64,000 nt of DNA from Rutidosis leptorrhynchoides (taxonomy: Eukaryota; Streptophyta; Magnoliopsida; Asterales; Asteraceae): contig NC_092333.1 in the NCBI RefSeq assembly GCF_046630445.1, positions 714,193,001 through 714,257,000 of the forward strand, given 5' to 3'. The translations under genes were made by a program, and so were the position numbers. The stretch's first letter is position 1, and each line of letters begins with the position of its first letter. The notes under the pieces were generated by a model. That model ran no database searches and had not been told where the DNA came from. It worked only from the letters and a program-made list of their open reading frames with translations. This document shows positions 35,011 to 46,551 of this stretch, in pieces.

Positions 35011-35288
35011 GGTGGGTGATGGTTGTGGTGTGTGGTGGTGGTTGTGGGTGATGGTGGGTTGTGTGTGATGGTGGGTGGTGGTGGGTGGTGGTTGGTGGTG
35101 GTGGTGGTGATAGTTGGTGGTTAGTGGTGGGTGGTGGTGGTAGGTTATGGTGGTGGGTGGTGGTGGTGGGTGGTGGTGGTGGTGGTGGTTGGTAGTGGTG
35201 GTGGGTAGTAGTGGTGGGGGTGGGTTATGGGTGATGGTGGTGGTGAGGGGTGGTGGTGGGTGGTGGTGGTTGGTGGTGGTGGTGGTTG
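35008..35288. repeat. GGT-rich microsatellite
   Basis: About 280 bases of GGT/GGGT/GAT variants on the plus strand. Left edge abuts the pararetrovirus primer site; right edge abuts the stop codon of the F-box gene. Confidence 0.9.
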
Positions 35289-36575
35289 TTACAGTCGAAT
35301 ATCTGTTGTAGCTGAATAACCCCGATAAATAAAGTTGGCCTCATGCAAAACGCCCTGTTTTAAGCAGTAAATGTACAAGTGTTTTCGACAACCATCTGTT
35401 ATTAATAAGTCTCCTGCATGCTTGTTCCAGTATCCTATAACCTTTATAAACTTATCAAGACGAAGAGGCGGTTTTTTATCCAACCGGCAATGGAGGACCC
35501 AACATTTTGTTTTGTGATTCAATAACCACACCTCTATGGAGGACGTGTGCCTCATGCTGATATCATCATACACAACTCCAACTTGACCATCTAGATCAAC
35601 CAAATGCTCCGTACATCTATGAATACGTGTATTATAAGGAGGATCTATCAACCCAAATTCCTCTTTCGTCATGTCAAAACATATTACTTTCCTTAGAGCA
35701 TCAAACGGCCAATATTTAAGTGAAATACTAACCAACCAGTGCAAACATCCATTAGCAAATACAACTTCACCACTTATCGGATACGCTGGAACTGCAGGTA
35801 TCTCCTGCCATGATGATGATGATGATGATGATGATGAGTTAGCGGTGCCACCCAATACAACATCATGTACCATGGTGCATAAATCCTCCTTCACCACATC
35901 ATCATGACGATGATATGACCTAATCTTATTTTGTTGATTTCGAAGCACAACACATACCATTTTGTAAGTATTGGTAGAAGTATCATAACCAAGCCCACAT
36001 GACTCGCGTTCTTCAAACGCTAATGTATTACATGACCAAATTTTAATGGGTGGCAGCTTATAACATACTTTCTTTAAAGGATTGATCACAAGTAAAACGG
36101 TGGTGCCATCATCAACGTTGTCAGGGTGGTGATCTTGTGATGAAAATATCAGACCCTTGCAGGAACCTAGAATTATTTCTCCTTCTACTAAATATCTACA
36201 ACCCCAGTCTTTACAGACAAACTCCATATACGGTGGTGTTCGTGGATTCTTTTTTGTTGTGATCACCACCTCTTCATGACTAGTTGCACCAGATTTTTCT
36301 TCTTCTTGTTTAGTTACCAACATAGTGAGTGATGCAGATGCAGAAGCATACGCATACGGATATCGATCTAACTCGAACATCATGAGCATCGTGGGATCAT
36401 CTTTCATAGCTCCTCGTTTGGCATTATGCATGATGATTTCAAAGTACGGATCGTTAATATACTTACACCATACCTTGCTTACACATTGAAAACGAGCCAA
36501 AGATTTTATAGGCATTCTAGACAGGATGTTGTATACGATGTCAACCGGCAACTCATCACCACCTGTAATTGTCAT
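35289..36575 (-). CDS. Host F-box protein with F-box-associated domain
   Basis: 428 codons from the ATG at 36,573-36,575. An upstream in-frame ATG at 36,656 adds 27 hydrophobic residues ending in Lys/Asn, unlike an F-box N-terminus, so the inner start is preferred. The F-box is at about residues 6-45 (ELPVDIVYNILSRMPIKSLA, then RFQCVSKVWCKYI). The rest has the plant F-box-associated pattern (YDTSTNTYKMV; LVDLDGQVGVV). These proteins bring substrates to SCF ubiquitin ligases. A TGA/ATG repeat encodes nine Ser (35,812-35,835). No intron is needed. The stop codon touches the microsatellite, so the last codons and 3' UTR may not be original. Element D lies ~180 bp upstream. Confidence 0.85.
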   Translation of the reverse strand: MTITGGDELPVDIVYNILSRMPIKSLARFQCVSKVWCKYINDPYFEIIMHNAKRGAMKDDPTMLMMFELDRYPYAYASASASLTMLVTKQEEEKSGATSHEEVVITTKKNPRTPPYMEFVCKDWGCRYLVEGEIILGSCKGLIFSSQDHHPDNVDDGTTVLLVINPLKKVCYKLPPIKIWSCNTLAFEERESCGLGYDTSTNTYKMVCVVLRNQQNKIRSYHRHDDVVKEDLCTMVHDVVLGGTANSSSSSSSSSWQEIPAVPAYPISGEVVFANGCLHWLVSISLKYWPFDALRKVICFDMTKEEFGLIDPPYNTRIHRCTEHLVDLDGQVGVVYDDISMRHTSSIEVWLLNHKTKCWVLHCRLDKKPPLRLDKFIKVIGYWNKHAGDLLITDGCRKHLYIYCLKQGVLHEANFIYRGYSATTDIRL

Positions 36576-36755
36576 CGATATAGCATGGGTTGGGTTTTTT
36601 TTGTTTATTATGATGATGATAAATAGAAAACCCCCCAGAAACGCAATGTAATACAATATGTCAGAAAATTGGTTTTATTTTTTGAACAACCGAAAAAAAA
36701 TTCACGAATCTATAGAATTGAATACTACAAGGGTGGTGGTGAATAAAGTAGAGGT
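36576..36755 (-). other. 5' flank of the F-box gene up to element D
   Basis: About 180 bases with no clear TATA box on the minus strand. The normal promoter would be on the far side of element D. Confidence 0.4.
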
Positions 36756-39700
36756 TATAGTGACCTGAACTTTTCCATGTTTATATATATTAATTGAGAT
36801 TGATATTTACATGATTAAATGTTTCCAACATGTTAAGCAATCAAACTTGTTAAGACTTGATTAATTGAAATATGTTTCATATAGACAATTGACCACCCAA
36901 GTTGACCGGTGATTCACGAACGTTAAAACTTGTAAAAACTATATGATGACATATATATGGATATATATATAGTTAACATGATACTATGATAAGTAAATAT
37001 ATCATTAAGTATATTAACAATGAACTACATATGTAAAAACAAGACTACTAACTTAATGATTTTTAAACGAGACATATATGTAACGATTATCGTTGTAAAG
37101 ACATTTAATGTATATATATCATATTAAGATATATTCATACATGATAATATCATGATAATATAATAATTTAAAATCTCATTTGATATTATAAACATTGGGT
37201 TAACAACATTTAACAAGATCGTTAACCTAAAGGTTTCAAAACAACACTTACATGTAACGACTAACGATGACTTAACGACTCAGTTAAAATGTATATACAT
37301 GTAGTGTTTTAATATGTATTTATACACTTTTGAAAGACTTCAATACACTTATCAAAATACTTTTACTTAATAAAAATGCTTACAATTACATCCTCGTTCA
37401 GTTTCATCAACAATTCTACTCGTATGCACCCGTATTCGTACTCGTACAATACACAGCTTTTAGATGTATGTACTATTGGTATATACACTCCAATGATCAG
37501 CTCTTAGCAGCCCATGTGAGTCACCTAACACATGTGGGAACCATCATTTGGCAACTAGCATGAAATATCTCATAAAATTACAAAAATATGAGTAATCATT
37601 CATGACTTATTTACATGAAAACAAAATTACAAATCCTTTATATCTAATCCATACACCAACGACCAAAAACACCTACAAACACTTTCATTCTTCAATTTTC
37701 TTCATCTAATTGATCTCTCTCAAGTTCTATCTTCAAGTTCTAAGTGTTCTTCATAAATTCTACAAGTTCTAGTTACATAAAATCAAGAATACTTTCAAGT
37801 TTGCTAGCTCACTTCCAATCTTGTAAGGTGATCATCCAACCTCAAGAAATCTTTGTTTCTTATAGTAGGTTATCATTCTAATACAAGGTAATAATCATAT
37901 TCAAACTTTGGTTCAATTTCTATAACTATAACAATCTTATTTCAAGTGATGATCTTACTTGAACTTGTTTTCGTGTCATGATTCTGCTTCAAGAACTTCG
38001 AGCCATCCAAGGATCCGTTGAAGCTAGATCCATTTTTCTCTTTTCTAGTAGGTTTATCCAAGGAACTTAAGGTAGTAATGATGTTCATAACATCATTCGA
38101 TTCATACATATAAAGCTATCTTATTCGAAGGTTTAAACTTGTAATCACTAGAACATAGTTTAGTTAATTCTAAACTTGTTCGCAAACAAAAGTTGATCCT
38201 TCTAACTTGACTTTTAAAATCAACTAAACACATGTTCTATATCTATATTATATGCTAACTTAATGATTTAAAACCTGGAAACACGAAAAACACCGTAAAA
38301 CCGGATTTACGCCGTCGTAGTAACACCGCGGGCTGTTTTGGGTTAGTTAATTAAAAACTATGATAAACTTTGATTTAAAAGTTGTTATTCTGAGAAAATG
38401 ATTTTTATTATGAACATGAAACTATATCCAAAAATTATGGTTAAACTCAAAGTGGAAGTATGTTTTCTAAAATGGTCATCTAGACGTCGTTCTTTCGACT
38501 GAAATGACTACCTTTACAAAAATGACTTGTAACTTATTTTTCCGACTATAAACCTATACTTTTTCTGTTTATATTCATAAAATAGAGTTCAATATGAAAC
38601 CATAGCAATTTGATTCACTCAAAACGGATTTAAAATGAAGAAGTTATGGGTAAAACAAGATTGGATAATTTTTCTCATTTTAGCTACGTGAAAATTGGTA
38701 ACAAATCTATTCCAACCATAACTTAATCAACTTGTATTGTATATTATGTAATCTTGAGATACCATAGACACGTATACAATGTTTCAACCTATCATGTCGA
38801 CACATCTATATATATTTCGGAACAACCATAGACACTCTATATGTGAATGTTGGAGTTAGCTATACAGGGTTGAGGTTGATTCCAAAATATATATAGTTTG
38901 AGTTATGATCAATACTGAGATACGTATACACTGGGTCGTGGATTGATTCAAGATAATATTTATCGATTTATTTCTGTACATCTAACTGTGGACAACTAGT
39001 TGTAGGTTACTAACGAGGTCAGCTGACTTAATAAACTTACTTTGATATATATGTATATATTGTTATAGGTTCGTGAATCAACCAGTGGCCAAGTCTTACT
39101 TCCCGACGAAGTAAAAATCTGTGAAAGTGAGTTATAGTCCCACTTTTAAAATCTAATATTTTTGGGATGAGAATACATGTAGGTTTTATAAATGATTTAC
39201 AAAATAGACACAAGTACGTGAAACTACATTCTATGGTTGAATTATCAAAATCGAATATGCCCCTTTTTATTAAGTCTGGTAATCTAAGAATTAGGGAACA
39301 GACAACCTAATTGACGTGAATCCTAAAGATAGATCTATTGGGCCTAACAAACCCCATCCAAAGTACCGGATGCTTTAGTACTTCGAAATTTATATCATAT
39401 CCGAAGGGTGTCCCGGAATGATGGGGATATTCTTATATATTCATCTTGTTAATGTCGGTTACCAGGTGTTCACCATATGAATGATTTTTATCTCTATGTA
39501 TGGGATGTGTATTGAAATATGAAATCTTGTGGTCTATTATTATGATTTGATATATATAGGTTAAACCTATAACTCACCAACATTTTTGTTGACGTTTTAA
39601 GCATGTTTATTCTCAGGTGATTATTAAGAGCTTCCGCTTTCGCATACTTAAATAAGGACGAGATTTGGAGTCCATGCTTGTATGATATTGTGTAAAAACT

Positions 39701-39959
39701 GCATTCAAGAAACTTATTTTGTTGTAACATATTTGTATTGTAAACCATTATGTAATGGTCGTTAGTAAACAGGATATTTTAGATTATCATTATTTGATAA
39801 TCTACGTAAAGCTTTTTAAACCTTTATTGATGAAATAAAGGTTATGGTTTGTTTTAAAATGAATGCAGTCTTTAAAAAACGTCTCATATAGAGGTCAAAA
39901 CCTCGCAACGAAATCAATTAATATGGAACGTTTTTAATCAATAAGAACGGGACATTTCA
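36756..39959 (+). repeat. 5' LTR of element D
   Basis: 3,204 bp ending GACATTTCA. Its first bases read TATAG where the 3' LTR has TGTAG, a G to A change in the terminal dinucleotide. It lacks the ~40 bases (AAACATCAAAATATATTAAA...) present near 48,850 in the 3' LTR. Confidence 0.9.
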
Positions 39960-39960
39960 G

Positions 39961-39973
39961 TTGGTATCCGAGC
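39961..39973 (+). other. Primer binding site of element D (variant)
   Basis: TTGGTATCCGAGC, one mismatch to the usual tRNA-iMet site, shared with B. Confidence 0.8.
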
Positions 39974-40168
39974 GTTGGTCTTAGAGAACCAGAATTTTGC
40001 ATTAGTGTGTCTTATCGAGTTTGTTAGGATGCATTAGTGAGTCTGGACTTCGACCGTGTTTACTTGAAAAATGATTGCTTAACAAATTTTGTTGGAAACT
40101 ATATATTTTTAACATGTGAATATTATGTGATATATTAATCTCTTAACGCGTTTGATGTTATGTGATAG

Positions 40169-40783
40169 ATGTCTACCTCTAGAACAAGTCCCATTGACTC
40201 ACCTAATAATAATGAAGGGTCAAATGTAAATTGGAATGATTCGTGGACTGATTCACAAGTTCCCGAAGAGGAACCGGAAGAAGAGTCGGAACCGGAAGAA
40301 GAATCGGAACCGGAAGAAGAATCGGAACCGGATGAAGAAATAGAACCGGTGGGGGAAATAATAAAACGGTTAAGTAAAAGAAAATCCTAAACCAACCGAC
40401 CAAGGTTAATTATGGTCAATGGTGTTTCCGCCAAGGAAGCAAAATATTGGGAGGATTACCAATTCTCCGATGAATCGGATTCCGACGAGAATTCCGATGA
40501 TGTTATAGAAATTACCCCAACTGAATTTAAAAAGGCAAAAGAAAATAATAAGGGAAAGGGCATAAAAATAGAGAAATCTAATTCCAACCCCGATGAACTT
40601 TATATGTATCGTCAACCCCCGAAGTCCTTAAGTTGTAACAATGACCCGGGAACCTCTAAACCACCAGGTTTTTCTAAACCAATGTGGAAAACGACGGCTC
40701 ATATTAGGGGAACATCATATATCCCTAGAAACTTGGCAAAACGAACCAAAACCGAAGAAGAAGAAACAAGCGAGTCGGAATAA
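40169..40783 (+). pseudogene. Element D acidic ORF
   Basis: 204 codons from MSTSRTSPIDSPNNNEG to ...EEETSESE. A PEEESE repeat at about residues 31-60, a basic IIKRLSKRK patch, one TAA at 40,388-40,390 (TCA in the B copy), then a Ser/Asp-acidic and Lys-rich half. Found between primer site and F-box ORF in both B and D. Neither copy shares its stop with the other, so the family ORF was open. No domain recognised; an intrinsically disordered nuclear protein is plausible but unproven. Confidence 0.7.
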
Positions 40784-40920
40784 GATAGTTGTATTCGTGT
40801 GGTGTAATATATGTAATATAGTGTGCTTATGCTTTATGATATATGTAAAAATTACTTGTATTAATAAGTATTTTTTTTATGAATCTAACTTTTGTCTATT
40901 TTACAGTATAAAAACACAAA

Positions 40921-41604
40921 ATGGATAGACACCCCAATATTTTAAGAGACCTACCCGGAGACATGATTGATGAAATCTTGTCTAGAGTCGGTCAGAATTC
41001 TTTGGCACAACTATTTAAGGCGAGATCAGTTTGTAAGACATTCGAAGAACGTTCCAAGAATGCCTTGGTTTATAAAAGGCTTTCGTTCGAAAGATGGGGG
41101 ATATCACATTGGGAAATCCATAAGTTACGATGTGTTTACTTTGACGCATATATTGCGGGGAACCCAAATACTATTTTACGCAACGGGTTAAGAAATTATT
41201 TTGACTCAATATATCCGAATATAGGACTTCGTGATTTAGAAAAAGCGGCTAACATGCAACATAAAGAAGCATGTTATGCTTACGGCTTAGTAATGTTCGC
41301 TTCTCTCCAAAGTGAGAACAAGAACATCAGGCTACAACTATTAAACAAAACGTTCCCACAAGTGACGGAGTCGGTAATTGGGGTAAGAAATGAGGTTTTT
41401 AGATTGTTAAGGGAATGTTGGATATTACGTAACCCTCGTCCCTTTGACGACATTACAACACGCTGTCTTATCAACGGCCATAACGGTTATGTTCCACAAG
41501 ACCAAGGATGGGAAGTAGTCCTAGTAAAACTAGAATGCATGACTTGTTTCTGGACGTATGAATTACGTGTCTTTATTGCCTTTGCTAAACGACTTGTGTA
41601 CTAG
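40921..41604 (+). CDS. Element D F-box ORF (At2g35280-like), intact
   Basis: 227 codons, ATG at 40,921, TAG at 41,602-41,604, no lesion. F-box at residues 6-50 (NILRDLPGDMIDEILSRVGQ, then Leu/Phe/Cys spacing AQLFKARSVCKTFEE). Residues about 80-130 read GNPNTILRNGLRNYF and then ANMQHKEACYAYGLVMFA, the Sel1/TPR-like stretch seen in plant At2g35280/At1g67623-type F-box proteins. The C-terminal ~40 residues hold a Trp/Cys-rich segment (MTCFWTYELRVFIAFAK). It sits on the sense strand of the retrotransposon between primer site and gag. Probably a captured host gene kept by the family. Partners are unknown. An F-box would let it dock to SKP1-cullin ligases. Confidence 0.8.
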   Translation: MDRHPNILRDLPGDMIDEILSRVGQNSLAQLFKARSVCKTFEERSKNALVYKRLSFERWGISHWEIHKLRCVYFDAYIAGNPNTILRNGLRNYFDSIYPNIGLRDLEKAANMQHKEACYAYGLVMFASLQSENKNIRLQLLNKTFPQVTESVIGVRNEVFRLLRECWILRNPRPFDDITTRCLINGHNGYVPQDQGWEVVLVKLECMTCFWTYELRVFIAFAKRLVY

Positions 41605-41944
41605 CTAGAATTATCTTCACAACTATCTTGTATCAAAGTTATTGTGTGCTATATTTCATGCTATATGTAAAATAAGCGGTATTGTAATTTTGTAAAATAT
41701 TGTGTAAAAGTTTGAACGCGAAATATTATTATAATCAGTTTTTCATATAGAATTGTAGTAGTTGAATTGTATATTAGCTACTAAGTATGAACTTAACGGG
41801 TAGGTACTACCCGAATTTAAACTTATAAAACGCTAATATGAAGAAAAAGCTTTTATAAATGAGTTCATATTATGCTACGAAATACTATTGACTACTCTTA
41901 ATATTCTGTATGATTAACTTGTTTCATTTGACTATTTGAAGGAA
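41605..41944 (+). other. Element D spacer with internal polypurine copy
   Basis: No gene. TTAACGGGTAGGTACT at 41,793-41,808 equals 46,538-46,553 at the 3' LTR boundary. Confidence 0.75.
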
Positions 41945-44900
41945 ATGGCACCGACTACTCGACAAACCTTGAATATGAGCGAAGAGGAATTTCGTGCCTT
42001 TCTTGCTTCAAACATAGCCGCAGTACAGGCTGCACTACATACCAACAATAACCTTGGATCTAGCAGTACAGGAAATCGTGTAGGATGCACCTACAAAGAA
42101 TTCACTGCCTGCAAACCTTTGGAATTTGATGGAACCGAAGGACCGATCGGATTGAAACGGTGGACCGAGAAGGTCGAATCGGTGTTTGCCATAAGTAAGT
42201 GTACTGAAGAGGACAAAGTGAAGTACGCTATGCATACTTTCACAGGTTCTGCGTTAACATGGTGGAATACCTATCTAGAGCAAGTGGGACAAGACGATGC
42301 GTACGCACTACCGTGGTCAGCATTCAAGCACTTGATGAACGAGAAGTACCGTCCCAGAACCGAGGTCAATAAGCTCAAGACAGAACTTAGAGGGTTACGA
42401 ACCCAAGGATTTGATATTACCACGTACGAAAGACGATTCACAGAATTGTGCCTATTGTGTCCTGGAGCATTCGTAGATGAGGAAGAGAAGATAGACGCGT
42501 TTGTGAAAGGATTACCGGAAAGAATCCAAGAAGATATAAGTTCACACGAGCCCGCCTCCATACAACAGGCATGTAGAATGGCTCACCAACTAGTGAACCA
42601 GATTGAAGAAAGAATTAAAGAACAGACTGCTGAAGAGGCCAATGTGAAGCAAGTCAAAAGAAAGTGGGAGGAAAACGGTGATAAGAATCACCAATACAAC
42701 AACAACAGCAATTACAACAATAATCGCAACAATTATCCCAACAATCGCAACATCAATCGCAACTACAACAAACGGCCCAACAACAACAACAACAACAACA
42801 GCAACTACAACAATCATCCCAACAACAATAATAACCGCAACAACAACAACAATCAGAAGCAGCTATGCCAAAGGTGTGAAAAGTATCACTCGGGGTTCTG
42901 CACCAAATTTTGCAACAAGTGTAAAAGAAATGGTCATAGCGCGGTGAAGTATGAGGTCTACGGACCAGGGGTTAATAGAATGAAAGGAACAAATGGTGTC
43001 GGAACGAGTAATGGCAGAGCAAGTAGTGTCGGAGCAAGTTATGCCAATGTAGTTTGTTATAAATGTGGAAAACCGGGCCACATTATTAGAAATTGCCCGA
43101 ACCAGGAGAACACGAATGGACAAGGCCGCGGAAGAGTTTTCAATATTAATGCGGCAGAGGCACAGGAAGACCCGGAGCTTGTTACGGGTACGTTTCTTAT
43201 TGACAATAAATCTGCTTACGTTTTATTTGATTCGGGTGCGGATAGAAGCTATATGAGTAGAGATTTTTGTGCTAAATTAAGTTGTCCATTGACGCCTTTG
43301 GATAGTAAATTTTTACTCGAATTAGCAAATGGTAAATTAATTTCAGCAGATAATATATGTCGGAATCGAGAAATTAAACTGGTTAGCGAAACATTTAAGA
43401 TTGATTTGATACCAGTAGAGTTAGGGAGTTTTGATGTGATAATCGGTATGGACTGGTTGAAAGAAGTGAATGCAGAGATCGTTTGTTACAAAAACGCAAT
43501 TCGCATTATATGAGAAAAAGGAAAACCCTTAATGGTGTACGGAGAAAAGGGCAACACGAAGCTACATCTTATTATTAATTTGAAGGCACAAAAACTAATA
43601 AGAAAAGGTTGCTATGCTGTTCTAGCACACGTCGAGAAAGTACAAACTGAAGAAAAGAGCATCAATGATATTCTCATTGCAAAAGAATTTCCCGATGTAT
43701 TTCTGAAAGAATTACCGGGATTACCCCCACATCGATCCGTTGAATTTCAAATAGATCTTGTACCAGGAGCTGCACCAATAGCTCGTGCTCCTTACAGACT
43801 CGCACCCAGTGAGATGAAAGAACTGCAAAGCCAATTACAAGAACTTTTAGAGCGTGGTTTCATTCGACCAAGCACATCACCGTGGGGAGCTCCTGTTTTG
43901 TTTGTCAAGAAGAAAGATGGTACATTCAGGTTGTGTATCGACTACCGAGAGTTGAACAAACTTACCATCAAGAACCGCTACCCACTACCGAGAATTGACG
44001 ACTTATTTGATCAACTACAAGGCTCGTCTGTTTATTCAAAGATTGACTTACGTTCCGGGTATCATCAAATGCGGGTGAAAGAAGATGATATTCCAAAGAC
44101 TGCTTTTAGAACACGTTACGGTCATTACGAGTTTATGGTCATGCCGTTTGGTTTAACTAATGCACCAGCTGTGTTCATGGACCTTATGAACCGAGTGTGT
44201 GGACCATACCTTGACAAGTTTGTCATTGTTTTCATTGATGACATACTTATTTACTCAAAGAATGACCAAGAACACGGTGAACATTTGAGAAAGGTGTTAG
44301 AAGTATTGAGGAAGGAAGAATTGTACGCTAAATTTTCAAAGTGTGCATTTTGGTTGGAAGAAGTTCAATTTCTCGGTCACAAAGTGAACAAAGAAGGTAT
44401 TAAGGTGGATCCGACAAAGATAGAAACTGTTAAAAAGTGGGAAACCCCGAAAACTCCGAAACACATACGCCAGTTTTTAGGACTAGTTGGTTACTACAGA
44501 AGGTTCATCCAAGACTTTTCCAGAATAGCAAAACCCTTGACTGCATTAACGCATAAAGGGAAGAAATTTGAATGGAATGATGAACAAGAGAAAGCGTTTC
44601 AGTTATTGAAGAAAAAGCTAACTACGGCACCGATATTGTCATTGCCTAAAGGGAATGATGATTTTGTGATTTATTGTGACGCATCAAAGCAAGGTCTCGG
44701 TTGTGTATTAATGCAACGAATGAAGGTGATTGCTTATGCGTCTAGACAATTGAAGATTCACGAACAAAATTATACGACGCATGATTTGGAATTAGGCGCG
44801 GTTGTTTTTGCATTAAAGACTTGGAGGCACTACTTATATGGGGTCAAAAGTATTATATATACCGACCACAAAAGTCTTCAACACATATTTAATCAGAAAC

Positions 44901-46516
44901 AACTGAATATGAGGCAGCGTAGGTGGATTGAATTATTGAATGATTACGACTTTGAGATTCGTTACCACCCGGGGAAGGCAAATGTGGTAGCCGATGCCTT
45001 GAGCAGGAAGGACAGAGAACCCATTCGAGTAAAATCTATGAATATAATGATTCATAATAACCTTACTACTCAAATAAATGAGGCGCAACAAGGAGTTTTA
45101 AAAGAGGGAAATTTAAAGGATGAAATACCCAAAGGATCGGAGAAGCATCTTAATATTCGGGAAGACGGAACCCGGTATAGGGCTGAAAGGATTTGGGTAC
45201 CAAAATTTGGAGATATGAGAGAAATGGTACTTAGAGAAGCTCATAAAACCAGATACTCAATACATCCTGGAACGGGGAAGATGTACAAGGATCTCAAGAA
45301 ACATTTTTGGTGGCCGGGTATGAAAGCCGATGTTGCTAAATACGTAGGAGAATGTTTGACGTGTTCTAAGGTCAAAGCTGAGCATCAGAAACCATCAGGT
45401 CTACTTCAACAACCCGAAATCCCGGAATGGAAATGGGAAAACATTACCATGGATTTCATCACTAAATTGTCAAGGACTGCAAGTGGTTTTGATACTATTT
45501 GGGTAATAGTTGATCGTCTCACCAAATCAGCACACTTCCTGCCAATAAGAGAAGATGACAAGATGGAGAAGTTAGCACGACTGTATTTGAAGGAAGTCGT
45601 CTCCAGACATGGAATACCAATCTCTATTATCTCTGATAGGGATGGCAGATTTATTTTAAGATTCTGGCAGACATTACAGCAAGCATTAGGAACTCGTCTA
45701 GACATGAGTACTGCCTATCATCCACAAACTGATGGGCAGAGCGAAAGGACGATACAAACGCTTGAAGACATGCTACGAGCATGTGTTATTGATTTCAGAA
45801 ACAGTTGGGATCGACATCTACCGTTAGCAGAATTTTCCTACAACAACAGCTACCATTCAAGCATTGAGATGGCGTCGTTTGAAGCACTTTATGGTAGAAA
45901 GTGTAGGTCTCCGATTTGTTGGATTGAAGTGGGGGATAGATAGATTACGGGTCCGGAGATTATACAAGAAACTACCGAGAAGATCATCCAAATTCAACAA
46001 CGGTTGAAAACCGCCCAAAGTCGACAAAAGAGCTACGCTGACATTAAAAGAAAAGATATAGAATTTGAAATTGGAGAGATGGTCATGCTTAAAGTTGCAC
46101 CTTGGAAAGGCGTTGTTCGATTTGGTAAACGAGGGAAATTAAATCCAAGGTATATTGGACCATTCAAGATTATTGATCGTGTCGGACCAGTAGCTTACCG
46201 ACTTGAGTTACCTCAACAACTCGCGGCTGTACATAACACTTTCCACATCTCAAATTTGAAGAAATGTTTTGCTAAAGAAGATCTCACTATTCCGTTAGAT
46301 GAAATCCAAATCAACGAAAAACTTCAATTCATCGAAGAACCCGTCGAAATAATGGATCGTGAGGTTAAAAGACTTAAGCAAAACAAGATACCAATTGTTA
46401 AGGTTCGATGGAATGCTCGTAGAGGACCCGAGTTCACCTGGGAGCGTGAAGATCAGATGAAGAAGAAATACCCGCATCTATTTCCAGAAGATTCGTCAAC
46501 ACCTTCAACAGCTTAA
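41945..46516 (+). pseudogene. Element D gag-pol polyprotein (two nonsense codons)
   Basis: One frame from MAPTTRQTL (41,945) to TAA at 46,514-46,516, about 1,520 codons, broken by TGA at 43,511-43,513 (from CGA) and TAG at 45,941-45,943 (from CAG). Gag capsid has ALTWWNTYL. A long Asn-rich run lies at about 42,690-42,855. A degenerate knuckle precedes an intact CYKCGKPGHIIRNC at 43,055. The protease has DSGADRSY (Asp at 43,229). RT has FIDD (44,237-44,242). RNase H has YCDASKQG. Integrase has the HHCC zinc domain and D,D,E residues. The chromodomain-like tail ([18 protein letters not shown]) ends at PHLF. Gag and pol share one frame, as in many plant chromoviruses. Confidence 0.93.
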
Positions 46517-46537
46517 AATTTCGGGACGAAATTTATT

Positions 46538-46551
46538 TAACGGGTAGGTAC
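46538..46551 (+). other. Polypurine tract of element D
   Basis: TTAACGGGTAGGTAC directly before the 3' LTR (TGTAGTGACC). Confidence 0.85.

Noticed and set aside
37330-37563. 77-codon frame recurring at 47,142 and 55,127
   Set aside because: It is LTR sequence of the D/E family; the match reflects LTR identity, not a gene family.
42590-42947. Long frames over the Asn-rich gag part of element D
   Set aside because: CAA/AAC repeat read in other frames gives Thr/Ile and Val runs; not genes.
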